A stretch of 64,000 bases of DNA from Myxococcales bacterium (GCA_020633335.1 JACKDU010000009.1:248001-312000), one strand, 5' to 3'; shown: positions 26,487 through 35,244, counted from the first letter of the stretch. Notes: generated from the sequence alone by a model not told the origin. Numbers and translations: made by a program.

Positions 26487-26690
26487 CGCCAGCTAGGGGG
26501 GCTCGCGCTCTACTGGGCGTAGGCCGGGCGTGCGCTCAATGCGCTGGCCGGCCCGGCGCGCGAGCTTTGCCCTGCGACCGGATTCAGGTATCATCGTCTC
26601 GGCGTCGTCCTGCGATGGGTGACGGCATGTCGGTTCGCCGGGGTGTCCGTTCGTATCGGCGCTGCTGCGAAGCAGCACGGGTCGACGCCA

Positions 26691-27851
26691 CTACGATTTC
26701 TGCTTCGCGGCCTCCTCGAGGGCCCTCCGGACCTCCTCGTCGAAGTGGGCCGTCTCCCAGTGGTTCGCCCGGCTGAGGCTGCGGATCGCCGCCGCGTCGA
26801 GGGTCGCGCCGGCGAAGTACGCGTTCTTCAGGTCGGCCCCCTCGAAGCGCGCCCCGACGAGCTGGGCGCCCTCGAAGTGGGCCTCCTGGAGGCGCGCGCG
26901 CTGAAACCCGGCCCGGGAGAGCTTCGCCCCCTTGAGCTTGGCGGAGACGAGGTTGGTCTCGTGGAAGACCGCGTCCTCGGCGACGATCTCGTTGAGCCCC
27001 GCCTCCTGGAGATCGGCGCGCGAGAGGTGCGCCTTCTTCATCGTCGCGCCCATCGCACGCAGGCGCCGGAGCTTCGCGCCCGCGAGGCTCGCCCCCCCGA
27101 GGTCGGCGAAGGCGACGTCGACCTCGACGCCGCTGCCGTCGACGCCGCTGAGATCGACGCGCGCGAGGTAGGTCCGCGCCAGGTCGATCGCCGTCGTCGG
27201 CGCCTCCCTGCCCTCGGCGCGGGCCCGCTGCGCGCGGGCGCGGATCTCGTCCAGCGCCAGCGGCGTCGCCTTCTCGAGGGCCCGGACCAGGAGATCGGCC
27301 AGCGGGCCCTCGCGGTGGACCTTCAGGCTCGCCGCGAGCAAGAGGAACACGTCCTCGGAGAACTCGCGGTAGCGCGGCTTGAGCAGCGTCATCAGCGACG
27401 CGGCCGCCCCCACCTGCACGCCCGGCGAGGTGTCGCCGAGGCTCTTCGCGGCGCTGGCGAAGGTCCCCTGGAATTGGGCGAGGAGCTCCTCGCGGCGCTG
27501 CTCGATCTCCTTCGCCTGCCGTCGCCCAGCCTCGTCGATCTGCCGCCAGATCGTGATGCCGCCGCCTGCGATGGCGACGAGCGCGGTGAGGAAGGGCGCC
27601 CAGTCGAGGAGCCGGAGGAGGACGCTCGCCGACCTCTCGTTGTCGAGCTCGAGCTGCCGGACCTCCTCGCGGAGCTTGGCCAGCTCGAGCCGCTCGCGCT
27701 CGTCGGACCCCTCGGGCCCCGCCGAGGCGGCCGACGCCGTCGAAGCGACGAGCACGGTCGGCGCGCCGAGGAGCGAGAGACCCGCCAGGGCCGCGCGCGC
27801 CTGCCTCGGGATCCGCGTCCTGCGAGAGCGCGAGGGATCGGCGCCCGCCAT
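26691..27851 (-). CDS. membrane-anchored pentapeptide-repeat protein
   Basis: 386-residue protein. An N-terminal hydrophobic segment (about residues 20-45, possibly a signal or anchor) is followed by a short coiled coil (ERLELAKLREEVRQLELDN), a second membrane helix (LLDWAPFLTALVAIAGGGITIW), another charged helix, and a mostly helical middle. Residues from about 225 onward are pentapeptide repeats of the A(D/N)LxX type: LARVDLSGVDGSG, FADLGGASLAGAKL, KLKGAKLSRAGFQRARLQEAHFEGAQL, FEGADLKNAYF. These fold as a right-handed quadrilateral beta helix. The layout (TM plus coiled coil plus pentapeptide repeats) resembles membrane-bound regulators, but the partner is unknown. The 204 bp downstream to the oxidoreductase end show no gene. 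Confidence 0.82.
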   Translation of the reverse strand: MAGADPSRSRRTRIPRQARAALAGLSLLGAPTVLVASTASAASAGPEGSDERERLELAKLREEVRQLELDNERSASVLLRLLDWAPFLTALVAIAGGGITIWRQIDEAGRRQAKEIEQRREELLAQFQGTFASAAKSLGDTSPGVQVGAAASLMTLLKPRYREFSEDVFLLLAASLKVHREGPLADLLVRALEKATPLALDEIRARAQRARAEGREAPTTAIDLARTYLARVDLSGVDGSGVEVDVAFADLGGASLAGAKLRRLRAMGATMKKAHLSRADLQEAGLNEIVAEDAVFHETNLVSAKLKGAKLSRAGFQRARLQEAHFEGAQLVGARFEGADLKNAYFAGATLDAAAIRSLSRANHWETAHFDEEVRRALEEAAKQKS

Positions 27852-27961
27852 CGACGCGATGATGCGTCACGCTCGCGCGGAGGCGAAGCGAAACTCTCGC
27901 GGTGAAGAGGTGGCCTCCTGGCGCGTCACGTACACCGCATCACGAAGATCACCCCGCGCCC

Positions 27962-27982
27962 GCCCTCAGAGCGTGTCGCTGC
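27962..27982. repeat. 21-bp direct repeat, left copy (AraC tail remnant)
   Basis: Identical to 29380-29400. On the minus strand this region reads SPSHFSRAFKRSDTL then a stop, the typical second-HTH end of an AraC-family regulator. It is therefore a 3' gene fragment with nothing of the gene upstream of it. Similarity continues imperfectly about 30 bp beyond the identical core. Confidence 0.7.
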
Positions 27983-28063
27983 GCTTGAACGCGCGGCTGA
28001 AGTGCGAGGGGCTCCTCGTCGGCGCCCGGACTCCACACATACTTGTTTTTCTTGTGCTTTTTG

Positions 28064-28085
28064 TTAATGAGTGACAGGTTATTAA
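28064..28085. promoter_or_regulatory. candidate TetR operator / promoter
   Basis: The strongly AT-rich 28040-28090 stretch, exceptional in this window, contains the inverted repeat TTAAT-N12-ATTAA just before the TetR start, and a 10-bp palindrome ATTAATTAAT at 28081-28090 overlapping the start codon. Autoregulation by the TetR product would fit this location. Confidence 0.4.
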
Positions 28086-28088
28086 TTA

Positions 28089-28736
28089 ATGGCGAGGCGG
28101 CGCAACACCACCGACGCGGAGATCCTCGAGGTGGCCCGCGCGTGCTTCCTCGAGCACGGCGCCGGGGTGTCGACGACCGTGATCGCGGAGCGCCTCGGCA
28201 TCTCGCACGGCGTCCTCTTTCAGCGCTTCGGGACCAAGCAGCAGCTCCTCCTCGCCGCGCTCTTGCCCTCTCCCGCGCAGCCGTGGTTGGCGCTGGTGCG
28301 AGCTGGTCCCGATGAGCGCGACGTGCGGGCGCAGCTCTTCGAGCTCGCCGAGGAGATCTCAGACTATCTCGAGCGCATCGTCCCGGCCCTCGCCGTGCTC
28401 CGGTCCGCGGGCCATCCGGAGGAGTCCGCAGCGGAGCGGCGCGAGGATCTGCCGCCGCTCCGTGCGCGGCGTGAGGTCGCAGCGTGGTTCGCGCGGGCGG
28501 TGGAGCGCGGGCTGCTGCGCCGCGTCCCGCCCGAGCAGGCGGCCGATCTCTTCCTCGGCGCGCTCCAGTTTCGACCTTTTCATCACCACCTCTCGGGTCA
28601 GGGCTTCGAGCGCGCCGAGAGCCGTGCCTTCCGCGAGCTCGTCGTCGACACGATCGTCTGCGCGCTGGATCCCGCGATCGCGGACGGGCGACATGACTCG
28701 CGGTGTGTCGAGCCCGCAAAGGAGTGGAGATCATGA
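28089..28736 (+). CDS. TetR-family transcriptional regulator
   Basis: 215-residue regulator. The DNA-binding domain is at the N-terminus: TDAEILEVARACFLEHGAGVSTTVIAERLGISHGVLFQRFGTKQQLLLAA, the characteristic three-helix TetR pattern with the 'F.rFg.Kq.Ll' end. The rest is a helical ligand-binding domain without recognised motifs. The last codons overlap the start of the oxidoreductase gene (ATGA at 28733-28736), so both are made from one transcript. The very AT-rich promoter and the flanking AraC remnants suggest that this two-gene cassette arrived as a unit. The inducer is unknown. Confidence 0.9.
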   Translation: MARRRNTTDAEILEVARACFLEHGAGVSTTVIAERLGISHGVLFQRFGTKQQLLLAALLPSPAQPWLALVRAGPDERDVRAQLFELAEEISDYLERIVPALAVLRSAGHPEESAAERREDLPPLRARREVAAWFARAVERGLLRRVPPEQAADLFLGALQFRPFHHHLSGQGFERAESRAFRELVVDTIVCALDPAIADGRHDSRCVEPAKEWRS

Positions 28737-29371
28737 AGCTAGTCATCTTCGGAGCGAACGGCCCGGTCGGCGTGCTCTTGACCCAGGCGGCGCTGGACGA
28801 GGGGCACACGGTCACCGCCGTGACCCGTCGACCCGACGCGTTTCCGATCGCGTCCGAGCGGCTGAAGGTGGTCCGCGGCGACGTGTTCAACGAGGCCGAG
28901 GTCAAGGAGGCGGTCGCCGGTCAAGACGCCGTCCTGTCGACGTTCGGGGTCCCGTACACGCGCGAGCCGGTGACGGTGTACTCGGTGGGGATCACGAAGA
29001 TCCTCGCGGCGATGCGGTCGGCGAAGGTCCGCCGCCTCGTCGCCGTGACCTCGGGCGGGACGAACCCCCGCCGCGACCTGAGCGAAGGGCTGATCTGGTC
29101 GCTCATCATCAAGCCCTTCTTCGGGAAGACGCTCTACGCCGACATGCGGCGGATGGAGGAGATCGTCTTCGCAAGCGACGTCGATTGGACGATCGTCCGC
29201 CCTGCGCGTCTCGTCGACACGCCCACGGTGACCTCCTACCGCTACGCGGAGACCTACGTGATGCCCGGTCTCTCGAAGACGTCGCGCCGCGACCTCGCGG
29301 ACTTCATGCTCCGGCACGTGGCCTCCGACGAGCTCGTCGGCAAGGCCGTCGCGCTCGGAACGCAGGTCTGA
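28733..29371 (+). CDS. NAD(P)-binding NmrA/atypical SDR-like oxidoreductase
   Basis: 212-residue Rossmann protein beginning MKLVIFGANGPVGVLLTQAAL (GxxGxxG variant), with TRRPD after strand 2, typical of NADP binding, and VRGDVFNEAEVKEAV, AVLSTFGVPY and LVAVTSGGTNP in the usual places of NAD(P)H-binding (NAD_binding_10/NmrA-like) proteins. The C-terminal part has WTIVRPARLVD and a final LVGKAVALG. The SDR YxxxK pair is not present in its classical position, so it may be a reductase of the BVR-B/flavin-reductase-like group or a redox sensor. A good ribosome-binding site (AAAGGAG at 28718-28724) lies 8 bp upstream. It is translationally coupled to the TetR gene, which most likely regulates it. 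Confidence 0.85.
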   Translation: MKLVIFGANGPVGVLLTQAALDEGHTVTAVTRRPDAFPIASERLKVVRGDVFNEAEVKEAVAGQDAVLSTFGVPYTREPVTVYSVGITKILAAMRSAKVRRLVAVTSGGTNPRRDLSEGLIWSLIIKPFFGKTLYADMRRMEEIVFASDVDWTIVRPARLVDTPTVTSYRYAETYVMPGLSKTSRRDLADFMLRHVASDELVGKAVALGTQV

Positions 29372-29379
29372 GCTCGGCG

Positions 29380-29400
29380 GCCCTCAGAGCGTGTCGCTGC
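29380..29400. repeat. 21-bp direct repeat, right copy (AraC tail remnant)
   Basis: Identical to 27962-27982. On the minus strand the neighbouring sequence reads GVSSFHRAFKQRHAL, again an AraC second-HTH tail, here with a 2-base difference that changes the frame. The two copies bracket the TetR/oxidoreductase cassette. Confidence 0.7.
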
Positions 29401-29504
29401 TTGAAGGCGCGGTGGAAGGAGGACACGCCGATAGGCTCTCCTTCCGGGCCAACGCCCAGATCGAGGGCGGCGGGGTCTGCAAGCCGGTCCCGCAGAGGGC
29501 GGGC

Positions 29505-30749
29505 TCAGGCCTCGCCGGCGCTCCACTCGAGCTCCCAGCGCTCGGGGAAGGGCCCGCCCTTGCAGTCGATCGGCGCCCGCTCGCGGAGCTCGTCGAGGAG
29601 GACGAAGTGGCGGACGATCTCGGGGATCATCACCATGCCGATGTGCTTGCCCAGGCACTCGTGGAGCCCCCAGCCGAGGTGGAAGGTCCGCTCCAGCGGC
29701 CGGTGGATGTTGAACTCCTCGGGGAGCGGGAACTCGTCCTCGTCGCGCATCGCCGAGGCGATCAGCGCGAGGACCGTGGTCCCCGCCGGGATCGTCGTCT
29801 GCCGCGCGGTCCCCTTGGCGACGGTGTAGTCGCGCGCGCTCTTGCGGAAGAGGTAGGGCGAGAGCGGCCGCAGGCGCAGGGCCTCGAAGACGTGGCGGTC
29901 GAAGGTCTCGAGGTCGCCGCGGAGGGCGGCCTGCTTGGCCTCGGCGAGGGCGCGCGGCCGGCGGAGGAGCTCGGCGAGGGCGCCGGTGACCGACTGCGAG
30001 GTGGTCTCGACCGCGCCGATCAGGAGGCCGCCGACGTTGAGGCCGAGGCGCTCCGGCGTGAAGCCGATCGCCGGCGGGTAGCGGGTGAGGAGCATCCGGG
30101 TGACGACGTCGTCGCGGACCTCGCCCTTCTGGATGCCCGCGATCTTGGCGGCGATCTCCTCGCCGATGTACGCGGCCATCTCGGCGGCGGCCTTGCGTGA
30201 GCGCCGGTGGATCGGCGCGGAGCGCCGCTGGCGGTCGAAGTCGTGGTTGTAGAAGGAGTCGTACTGGCTCCAATAGGACCAGCGCGCGAGCTTCTTGGGG
30301 TCCGCGGTCGAGAAGCCGAAGTAGCGGATCACCAGCTCGATCGGCACCCGGCGGGTGACCCTTGAGACCGCCTCGATCCGGCCGCGGGCGCCGGCGAGGA
30401 TCTCCGCGGTGACCTCGCCGATGAGCGCGCGGATCCGCGGGAGGTCGTCGCGGCTGAGCATCGTCCGCATGATCGCCTTGTCGCGGGAGTGATCCGGCGT
30501 GTCGTCCTGGGCGAGCATGTAGGTCCCCATCTTCGAGCGGTAGAGCTCGACGGTGAAGACCTCGGCGTTGCTCATGCACTCGACGACGTCGGCGTGGCGG
30601 GCCACGAGCGTGCAGGCCGGCGTCACCAGGATCGGCCGGTCACGACGGAGCTCGCGGAAGAAGGCGCTCGGCTCGCGCTCCATCCACCCCTTCGCCAGCG
30701 GCCAGCGATCGTCCGGGGCCGCCGCGTCGAATTCTGCGAGATAGCTCAT
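29505..30749 (-). CDS. cytochrome P450
   Basis: 414-residue soluble bacterial P450. The heme-binding loop is HLGWGLHECLGKHIG with the proximal thiolate at Cys365. The usual Phe of FxxGxHxC is His here. The K-helix ExxR is in FEALRLRPLSPYLFRK and the I-helix has GLLIGAVETTSQS, in which the acid-alcohol pair is Glu-Thr. P450s insert oxygen from O2 using electrons from a ferredoxin; no ferredoxin or reductase gene is adjacent, so redox partners must come from elsewhere. It stands alone between the TetR cassette and a phosphoesterase, and the substrate cannot be predicted. Confidence 0.93.
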   Translation of the reverse strand: MSYLAEFDAAAPDDRWPLAKGWMEREPSAFFRELRRDRPILVTPACTLVARHADVVECMSNAEVFTVELYRSKMGTYMLAQDDTPDHSRDKAIMRTMLSRDDLPRIRALIGEVTAEILAGARGRIEAVSRVTRRVPIELVIRYFGFSTADPKKLARWSYWSQYDSFYNHDFDRQRRSAPIHRRSRKAAAEMAAYIGEEIAAKIAGIQKGEVRDDVVTRMLLTRYPPAIGFTPERLGLNVGGLLIGAVETTSQSVTGALAELLRRPRALAEAKQAALRGDLETFDRHVFEALRLRPLSPYLFRKSARDYTVAKGTARQTTIPAGTTVLALIASAMRDEDEFPLPEEFNIHRPLERTFHLGWGLHECLGKHIGMVMIPEIVRHFVLLDELRERAPIDCKGGPFPERWELEWSAGEA

Positions 30750-30895
30750 TCCTACGCCCTCCTGCTGCGGTCGAGGGTAGCACTCGAAGCGGCCGATCCC
30801 GGACGAGGATGGCGACGCGCGTCGGCGCGCGAGCGGGGCGCTGAGATCGTCCCCATGATCCCGCGTCCGCGGTCAGAACGCGGCTGTCGTCGGAG

Positions 30896-31549
30896 CTACG
30901 AAGGATCCTGGCCGTTGGGCCAGGGGAGCTCGCGGGCGACCGCCCGCGCGCCGCCGAGCGCATGCGCGCGCGCGCGCCGGGCCCCGAGGTCGAGCTCGAG
31001 GAAGATCGGCCCGTCGCCCTGGAGGGTCCCGGCGTTGATCACCAGGAGCCCCGGGAGGCGGCGGAGCATCGGCGCGTGGGTGTGGCCGCCGATCATCATC
31101 GCCAGGGTCGGGTCGGCCTGGAGGGCGGGGAGGCGGTCGAGGCAGGCGAGCGCGTAGCCCTCGGTGTCGGCGCGGAGCTCGGCCATGTCGTCGTCGCCGA
31201 CGCCGTGGCAGAGGAGGAGGTCGCCGGCGACGGTGGCGAGGCGGCGGGTCGCCGGGAGCCCGGCGAGGAAGGCCCGGGTCGCCGGCAGGATCGCCTGGGT
31301 CGCCCCTCGGAGGTCGCGGAGGAGCCCGGCGAGGAGCCAGCGGTCGTGGTTGCCGCGGACGCAGGTGACCCCGCGGGCGGCGAGGAGGGCGATCGCCCGA
31401 TCCGCGTCACCTGACCCATCGACCAGGTCGCCGACGCAGAGGATCGCGTCGACCCCGAGGCGATCGATCCGCGCGAGCGCCTCCTCGAGGCGGCGGTCCT
31501 CGGCGTGGAGATCGCCCAGGCAGGCGATCCGCCGGAGCGGGGCGGGCAT
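30896..31549 (-). CDS. metallophosphoesterase (YfcE/ApaH-like)
   Basis: 217-residue calcineurin-like phosphoesterase. All five metal-binding motifs are visible: GDLHAE (Asp, His) at the N-terminus, GDLVDGSGD, RGNHDRWL, LLLCHGVGDDD and GGHTHAPML, then INAGTLQGDG. Two divalent metals are bound and a phosphoester is cleaved; the substrate is unknown. No signal peptide, so it is cytoplasmic. It is divergent from the thioesterase-like gene 81 bp away. The 146 bp downstream to the P450 start contain no supported feature. Confidence 0.9.
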   Translation of the reverse strand: MPAPLRRIACLGDLHAEDRRLEEALARIDRLGVDAILCVGDLVDGSGDADRAIALLAARGVTCVRGNHDRWLLAGLLRDLRGATQAILPATRAFLAGLPATRRLATVAGDLLLCHGVGDDDMAELRADTEGYALACLDRLPALQADPTLAMMIGGHTHAPMLRRLPGLLVINAGTLQGDGPIFLELDLGARRARAHALGGARAVARELPWPNGQDPS

Positions 31550-31630
31550 CCCCTCGACGATCGCAGATCCCGGCCGCGCCGCGGGCGCGGGGCGCTACCC
31601 GGCGCACGGCCTCGGGGGTAGGATCCGCCG

Positions 31631-32431
31631 ATGGGCGAGCGCGCCTCCTTCTACGTCGCCGACGGCGATCGCCTGATCGGCACCGACTACACCCGCGGGC
31701 CCTGGAGCGTCGACCACCAGCACGGCGGCCCGCCGACCGCGGCGATCGCCCGGGCGCTGACGCGGGCGGTCGACGACGACGCGTGGGCGCTCGCCCGGGT
31801 GACCTTCGAGCTCCTGCGGCCGGTCACCCTCGCGCCGCTGCGGATCGCCCTCCGCGAGCTCGGCCGCTCCCGCTCGACCCGGCGCTTCACGGCCGCCCTC
31901 GAGGTCGACGGGCGCGAGGCGATCGTCGCCCAGGCGCTCCTCCTCCGCCGCCACGAGGTCACCCTCCCAGCGCTCGCGCCGACCCCCCAGCCGCCGCCGC
32001 CGGAGGCCTCGGAGCCGCTCGATCTCCCGCTCTTCGACGACCGCCCGGGCTATCACCGTGCCTTCGAGATCCGCCGGGCGGCGGGGCGCTACGGTCGCGG
32101 TCAGCTCAGCGCCTGGATGCGGGCGACGGTCGATCTCGTCGCCGGTGAGGCGATCACGCCCCTGGAGCGCGTGATGGTCGCGGCGGACTCCTGCAACGGC
32201 CTCTCCGCCGCCGTCGACCCGCGGGCGATCTCCTTTGTCAGCGGCGATCTGACGGTCCACGTCGCCCGGCCGATGCGCGGCGAGTGGCTCTGCGTCGCGG
32301 CCGAGAGCGTCCTCGACGGCGCCGGCGTCGGCGTCGCGAGCGGGCGTCTTCACGACGTCGAGGGGACGATCGGCGCGGTCTCGCAGAGCCTGGTGGTCCG
32401 CGATCTCCGCGCGTCGGCGCCTGCCTCCTGA
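31631..32431 (+). CDS. acyl-CoA thioesterase-like double-hotdog protein
   Basis: 266 residues with the two-hotdog layout of the TesB-like/thioesterase superfamily protein group. The first half reads GPWSVDHQHGGPPTAAIARAL ('q.GGp.aall'), then LARVTFELLRPVTLAPLRIALRELGRSRSTRRFTAAL; the second half has MVAADSCNGLSAAVDPRAISFVSGDLTVHVARPMRGEWLCVAAESV and ends VSQSLVVRDL. These match the hydrolase group that cleaves acyl-CoA thioesters. The catalytic Asp/Gln cannot be fixed by eye. It is a single gene, divergent from the phosphoesterase. Confidence 0.82.
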   Translation: MGERASFYVADGDRLIGTDYTRGPWSVDHQHGGPPTAAIARALTRAVDDDAWALARVTFELLRPVTLAPLRIALRELGRSRSTRRFTAALEVDGREAIVAQALLLRRHEVTLPALAPTPQPPPPEASEPLDLPLFDDRPGYHRAFEIRRAAGRYGRGQLSAWMRATVDLVAGEAITPLERVMVAADSCNGLSAAVDPRAISFVSGDLTVHVARPMRGEWLCVAAESVLDGAGVGVASGRLHDVEGTIGAVSQSLVVRDLRASAPAS

Positions 32432-32563
32432 CCCATGGGACAGGGGGCAGGACCCCCCGCGGGATCGCTGATCGCGATCCGCATCGGCGGAGTCCTATAC
32501 CCGGGGATCCACCGGTCTACATAGGTACTTGTCCGGTCATCGAGTCCATCGCATTCTGTCCCG

Positions 32564-34114
32564 ATGAACGGCGATCGAAGCGCGATGGGGGAGACCCTGG
32601 CGGCCGACCTGCGCGCTGGCCTCGTGGTCTTCCTGGTCGCGCTGCCGCTCTGCCTCGGGATCGCCACCGCCTCCGGCGCGCCCGCGCTCTCCGGGATCGT
32701 CGCCGGCGTCGTCGGCGGGATCATCGTCGGTCGCGCCAGCGGCTCCTCGCTGAGCGTCGCCGGGCCGGCCGCGGGCCTGACGGTGATCGTCCTCGACGGG
32801 ATTGGCCAGCTCGGCTTCGCCGCCTTCCTGACCGCGACGATGCTCGCGGGGGTCCTCCAGATCGGCCTCGGCGTCCTCCGCCTCGGCGTCCTCGCCCACT
32901 TCGTCCCGAACGCGGTGATCCGCGGGATGCTGGCGGCGATCGGCCTGATCCTGGTGCTCAAGCAGATCCCCCACGCGGTCGGCTACGACGCCGACTACGA
33001 GGGTGACTTCGGCTTCGAGCAGCGCGACGGCCACAACACCTTCTCCGAGCTCCTCTACTCCGTCGAGGCGCTCCAGCCCGGGGCGATCGCGGTCGCGGCG
33101 CTCGGCTTCCTCGCCTTCTTCCTCTGGCGGGACTATCGCGGGCTCCGCCTCACCAAGGTGATCCCGCCGCACCTCATCGTCGTCATCCTCGGGGTCGTCG
33201 CGGCCGCGCTCCTCGCCCCGACCTCGCTGGCGATCGACGCGACCCACTTCGTGGCGATCCCGCTGGCCGGCGCCGAGGGGCTCATGGGCCTCTGGCAGGG
33301 GCCGGAGATCGGGGCGGTCGCCGACCCGAGGGTCTGGCAGACGGCGGCGGTGCTCGCCGCGGTCGCCAGCATCGAGTCGCTCCTCTGCGTCGAGGCGACC
33401 GATCGCCTCGATCCCCTCCACCGGATCACCCCGGCCGACCGCGAGCTCAAGGCCCAGGGCCTCGGCAACATCTTCTCCGGCTTCCTCGGCGGCCTGCCGG
33501 TGACCGCGGTGATCGTCCGCTCCTACGCCAACCTCCAGGCCGGCGCCCGCTCGCGCTGGTCGGCGGTGATCCACGGGGTGATCCTGGCGATCGCCACCCT
33601 CGCCGGGGCGGCGCTGATCAACCAGATCCCGCTGGCCGCGCTCGCGGTGGTCCTCCTCATCGTCGGCGGCAAGCTGACGCCGCCGCGCCTCTACCGCGAG
33701 ATGTGGGCCAAGGGGGCGGGGCAGTTCCTCCCCTTCATCGCCACGGTCGCGCTCATCCTCCTCACCGACCTCCTCACCGGGACCCTCCTCGGCCTCGGGG
33801 TCGGCCTCTTCTTCGTGATCCGCGAGAACTACCGGACGGCGATCACCGCGACCACCGACGGCCCCAACGTCTTCGTCCGCTTCGCCGCCAACGTCACCTT
33901 CCTCAACAAGGCCCGCCTCAAGAAGATCTTCGAGGAGGCCCAGCCGGGCTTCATGATCATCGACGGCTCGCAGGCGCGCTTCGTCGACAACGACATCATC
34001 GACACGATCGTCGACTTCGAGAGCCTGGCGAAGACCCGGGGGATCACCCTCGAGATCAAGCGCTCGCCGGGCGCCGGCCACCCCTTCTTCCGCTCGTCAT
34101 CCACCCCTGAGTAG
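32564..34114 (+). CDS. SulP-family anion (probable bicarbonate) transporter
   Basis: 516-residue transporter. The SulP core starts ETLAADLRAGLVVFLVALPLCLGIATASGAP and has GRASGSSLSVAGPAAGLTVIV (family signature region), SIESLLCVEATDRLDP and GNIFSGFLGGLPVTAVIVRSYANLQAGARSRWSA. About 12 helices are expected. The C-terminal 90 residues resemble a STAS domain (VFVRFAANVTFLNKARLKKIFEEAQ ... FVDNDIIDTIVDFE) but are short. The beta-carbonic anhydrase gene begins 16 bp downstream, so bicarbonate is the likely cargo, as in BicA-like and other SulP-carbonic anhydrase pairs. Start: ATG 32564; ATG 32585 is an in-frame alternative closer to the family start. Confidence 0.92.
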   Translation: MNGDRSAMGETLAADLRAGLVVFLVALPLCLGIATASGAPALSGIVAGVVGGIIVGRASGSSLSVAGPAAGLTVIVLDGIGQLGFAAFLTATMLAGVLQIGLGVLRLGVLAHFVPNAVIRGMLAAIGLILVLKQIPHAVGYDADYEGDFGFEQRDGHNTFSELLYSVEALQPGAIAVAALGFLAFFLWRDYRGLRLTKVIPPHLIVVILGVVAAALLAPTSLAIDATHFVAIPLAGAEGLMGLWQGPEIGAVADPRVWQTAAVLAAVASIESLLCVEATDRLDPLHRITPADRELKAQGLGNIFSGFLGGLPVTAVIVRSYANLQAGARSRWSAVIHGVILAIATLAGAALINQIPLAALAVVLLIVGGKLTPPRLYREMWAKGAGQFLPFIATVALILLTDLLTGTLLGLGVGLFFVIRENYRTAITATTDGPNVFVRFAANVTFLNKARLKKIFEEAQPGFMIIDGSQARFVDNDIIDTIVDFESLAKTRGITLEIKRSPGAGHPFFRSSSTPE

Positions 34115-34130
34115 CCGCCAAGGAGCCCCG

Positions 34131-34763
34131 ATGAAAGAGAGCGACAAGCTCCTCCTCTCCAACAAGGCCTGGGCCCGCGAGCGGGTCGAGGTCGATCCCG
34201 ACTTCTTCCGCCGCCTGGTCAACCAGCAGCGCCCCCACTTCCTGTGGATCGGCTGCTCGGACTCGCGGGTGCCGGCCAACGAGATCACCGGCACCGCCCC
34301 CGGCGAGGTCTTCGTCCAGCGCAACATCGCCAACCTGGTGGTGCCGACCGACCTCAACCTCCTCTCGGTGATCGAGTACGCGATCGAGGTCCTCGAGGTC
34401 GAGCACATCATCGTCTGCGGCCACTACGGCTGCGGCGGGATCAAGGCGGCGATGACCCCGCGCTCCTACGGCGCGCTCAACAAGTGGCTCCGCAACATCA
34501 AGGACGTCTACCGCCTCCACCGCGAGGAGATCGACGCGGCGCCGCTGGAGCGCAAGGTCGACCTCCTCACCGAGCTCAACGTCCGCGAGCAGGTCGCCAA
34601 CCTGACCAAGACCTCGCTGGTCCAGCGGGCCTGGAGGCGGGGGCGGAGGCCCTGGCTCCACGGGTGGGTCTACTCCCTGGCCGATGGGATCCTCCATGAG
34701 CTGGTCAGCATCGCCCCCGGGACGCCGGTCGATCCGATCTATCAATTTGAGTTCGACGAGTAG
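34131..34763 (+). CDS. beta-class carbonic anhydrase
   Basis: 210-residue zinc enzyme that interconverts CO2 and bicarbonate. Zinc ligands Cys42 (in WIGCSDSRVPAN), His98 and Cys101 (CGHYGCGG) are present, as are the Asp44-Arg46 dyad and EVFVQRNIANLVV. Positions match the E. coli Can type exactly. It is cytoplasmic and co-transcribed with the SulP transporter 16 bp upstream, which supports a joint job: importing bicarbonate and equilibrating it with CO2 for carboxylases or pH control. The 61 bp downstream separate it from an unrelated lipoprotein gene. Confidence 0.96.
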   Translation: MKESDKLLLSNKAWARERVEVDPDFFRRLVNQQRPHFLWIGCSDSRVPANEITGTAPGEVFVQRNIANLVVPTDLNLLSVIEYAIEVLEVEHIIVCGHYGCGGIKAAMTPRSYGALNKWLRNIKDVYRLHREEIDAAPLERKVDLLTELNVREQVANLTKTSLVQRAWRRGRRPWLHGWVYSLADGILHELVSIAPGTPVDPIYQFEFDE

Positions 34764-34824
34764 GGCGGGGCGCATCGCTGGCGCTCGTCGATGATCATGA
34801 GGCGCCGCGTGGTATCCTGGGACG

Positions 34825-35244
34825 GTGAGCACGCCGCGCATCCTAGCCCCGCTCGCCCTCGCGCTCTCGCTCGTCGCCGCCGGGCCCGGCTGCGCGTCGC
34901 GCTACAAGGCCGACGCCGAGGCGCCGACCTACGCCGCCCAGGCGAAGATCAGCGTCAAGGTCAACAAGACCGGGATCCGCCAGCTCCGGGTCGAGATGAT
35001 CCACCTCGCGCCGCCCTCGAAGATCGATCCGGCGAACAAGGTGTACATGGTGTGGATCTCGGTGCCGGGGCAGGGGACGACCAAGGCCGGCTACCTCGAC
35101 TACAACGAGCGCCGGCGGCGGGGCGTGCTGCAGGCGACGACGCCCCACCCGAAGTTTGAGGTCTTCGTGACGATCGAGCAGAACCCGCGGGCGGTCGAGC
35201 CGAGCGGCAAGGAGATCGTACGCAAGCTGGTCTCGAAGATCTGA
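34825..35244 (+). CDS. small lipoprotein of unknown function
   Basis: 139-residue lipoprotein starting at GTG 34825. The signal (LAPLALALSLVAAGPGC, Cys23) is followed by SRYKADAEAP and a compact beta-rich domain with VKVNKTGIRQLRVEMIHLAPPSKI, VYMVWISVPGQGTTKAGYLDYNERRRRGVLQATTP and FEVFVTIEQN. The shape resembles small immunoglobulin-like or 'anti-sigma/electron-transfer DUF' periplasmic proteins, but I do not recognise the family. It has no Ser/Thr linker, unlike most lipoproteins in the window. Probably periplasm-facing. Confidence 0.75.
   Translation: MSTPRILAPLALALSLVAAGPGCASRYKADAEAPTYAAQAKISVKVNKTGIRQLRVEMIHLAPPSKIDPANKVYMVWISVPGQGTTKAGYLDYNERRRRGVLQATTPHPKFEVFVTIEQNPRAVEPSGKEIVRKLVSKI

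Noticed and set aside
28043..28088. Extension of the TetR gene upstream to 28043 in another frame
   Set aside because: That frame is different and reads into noise; the TetR domain starts at ATG 28089 and the upstream sequence is an AT-rich promoter.
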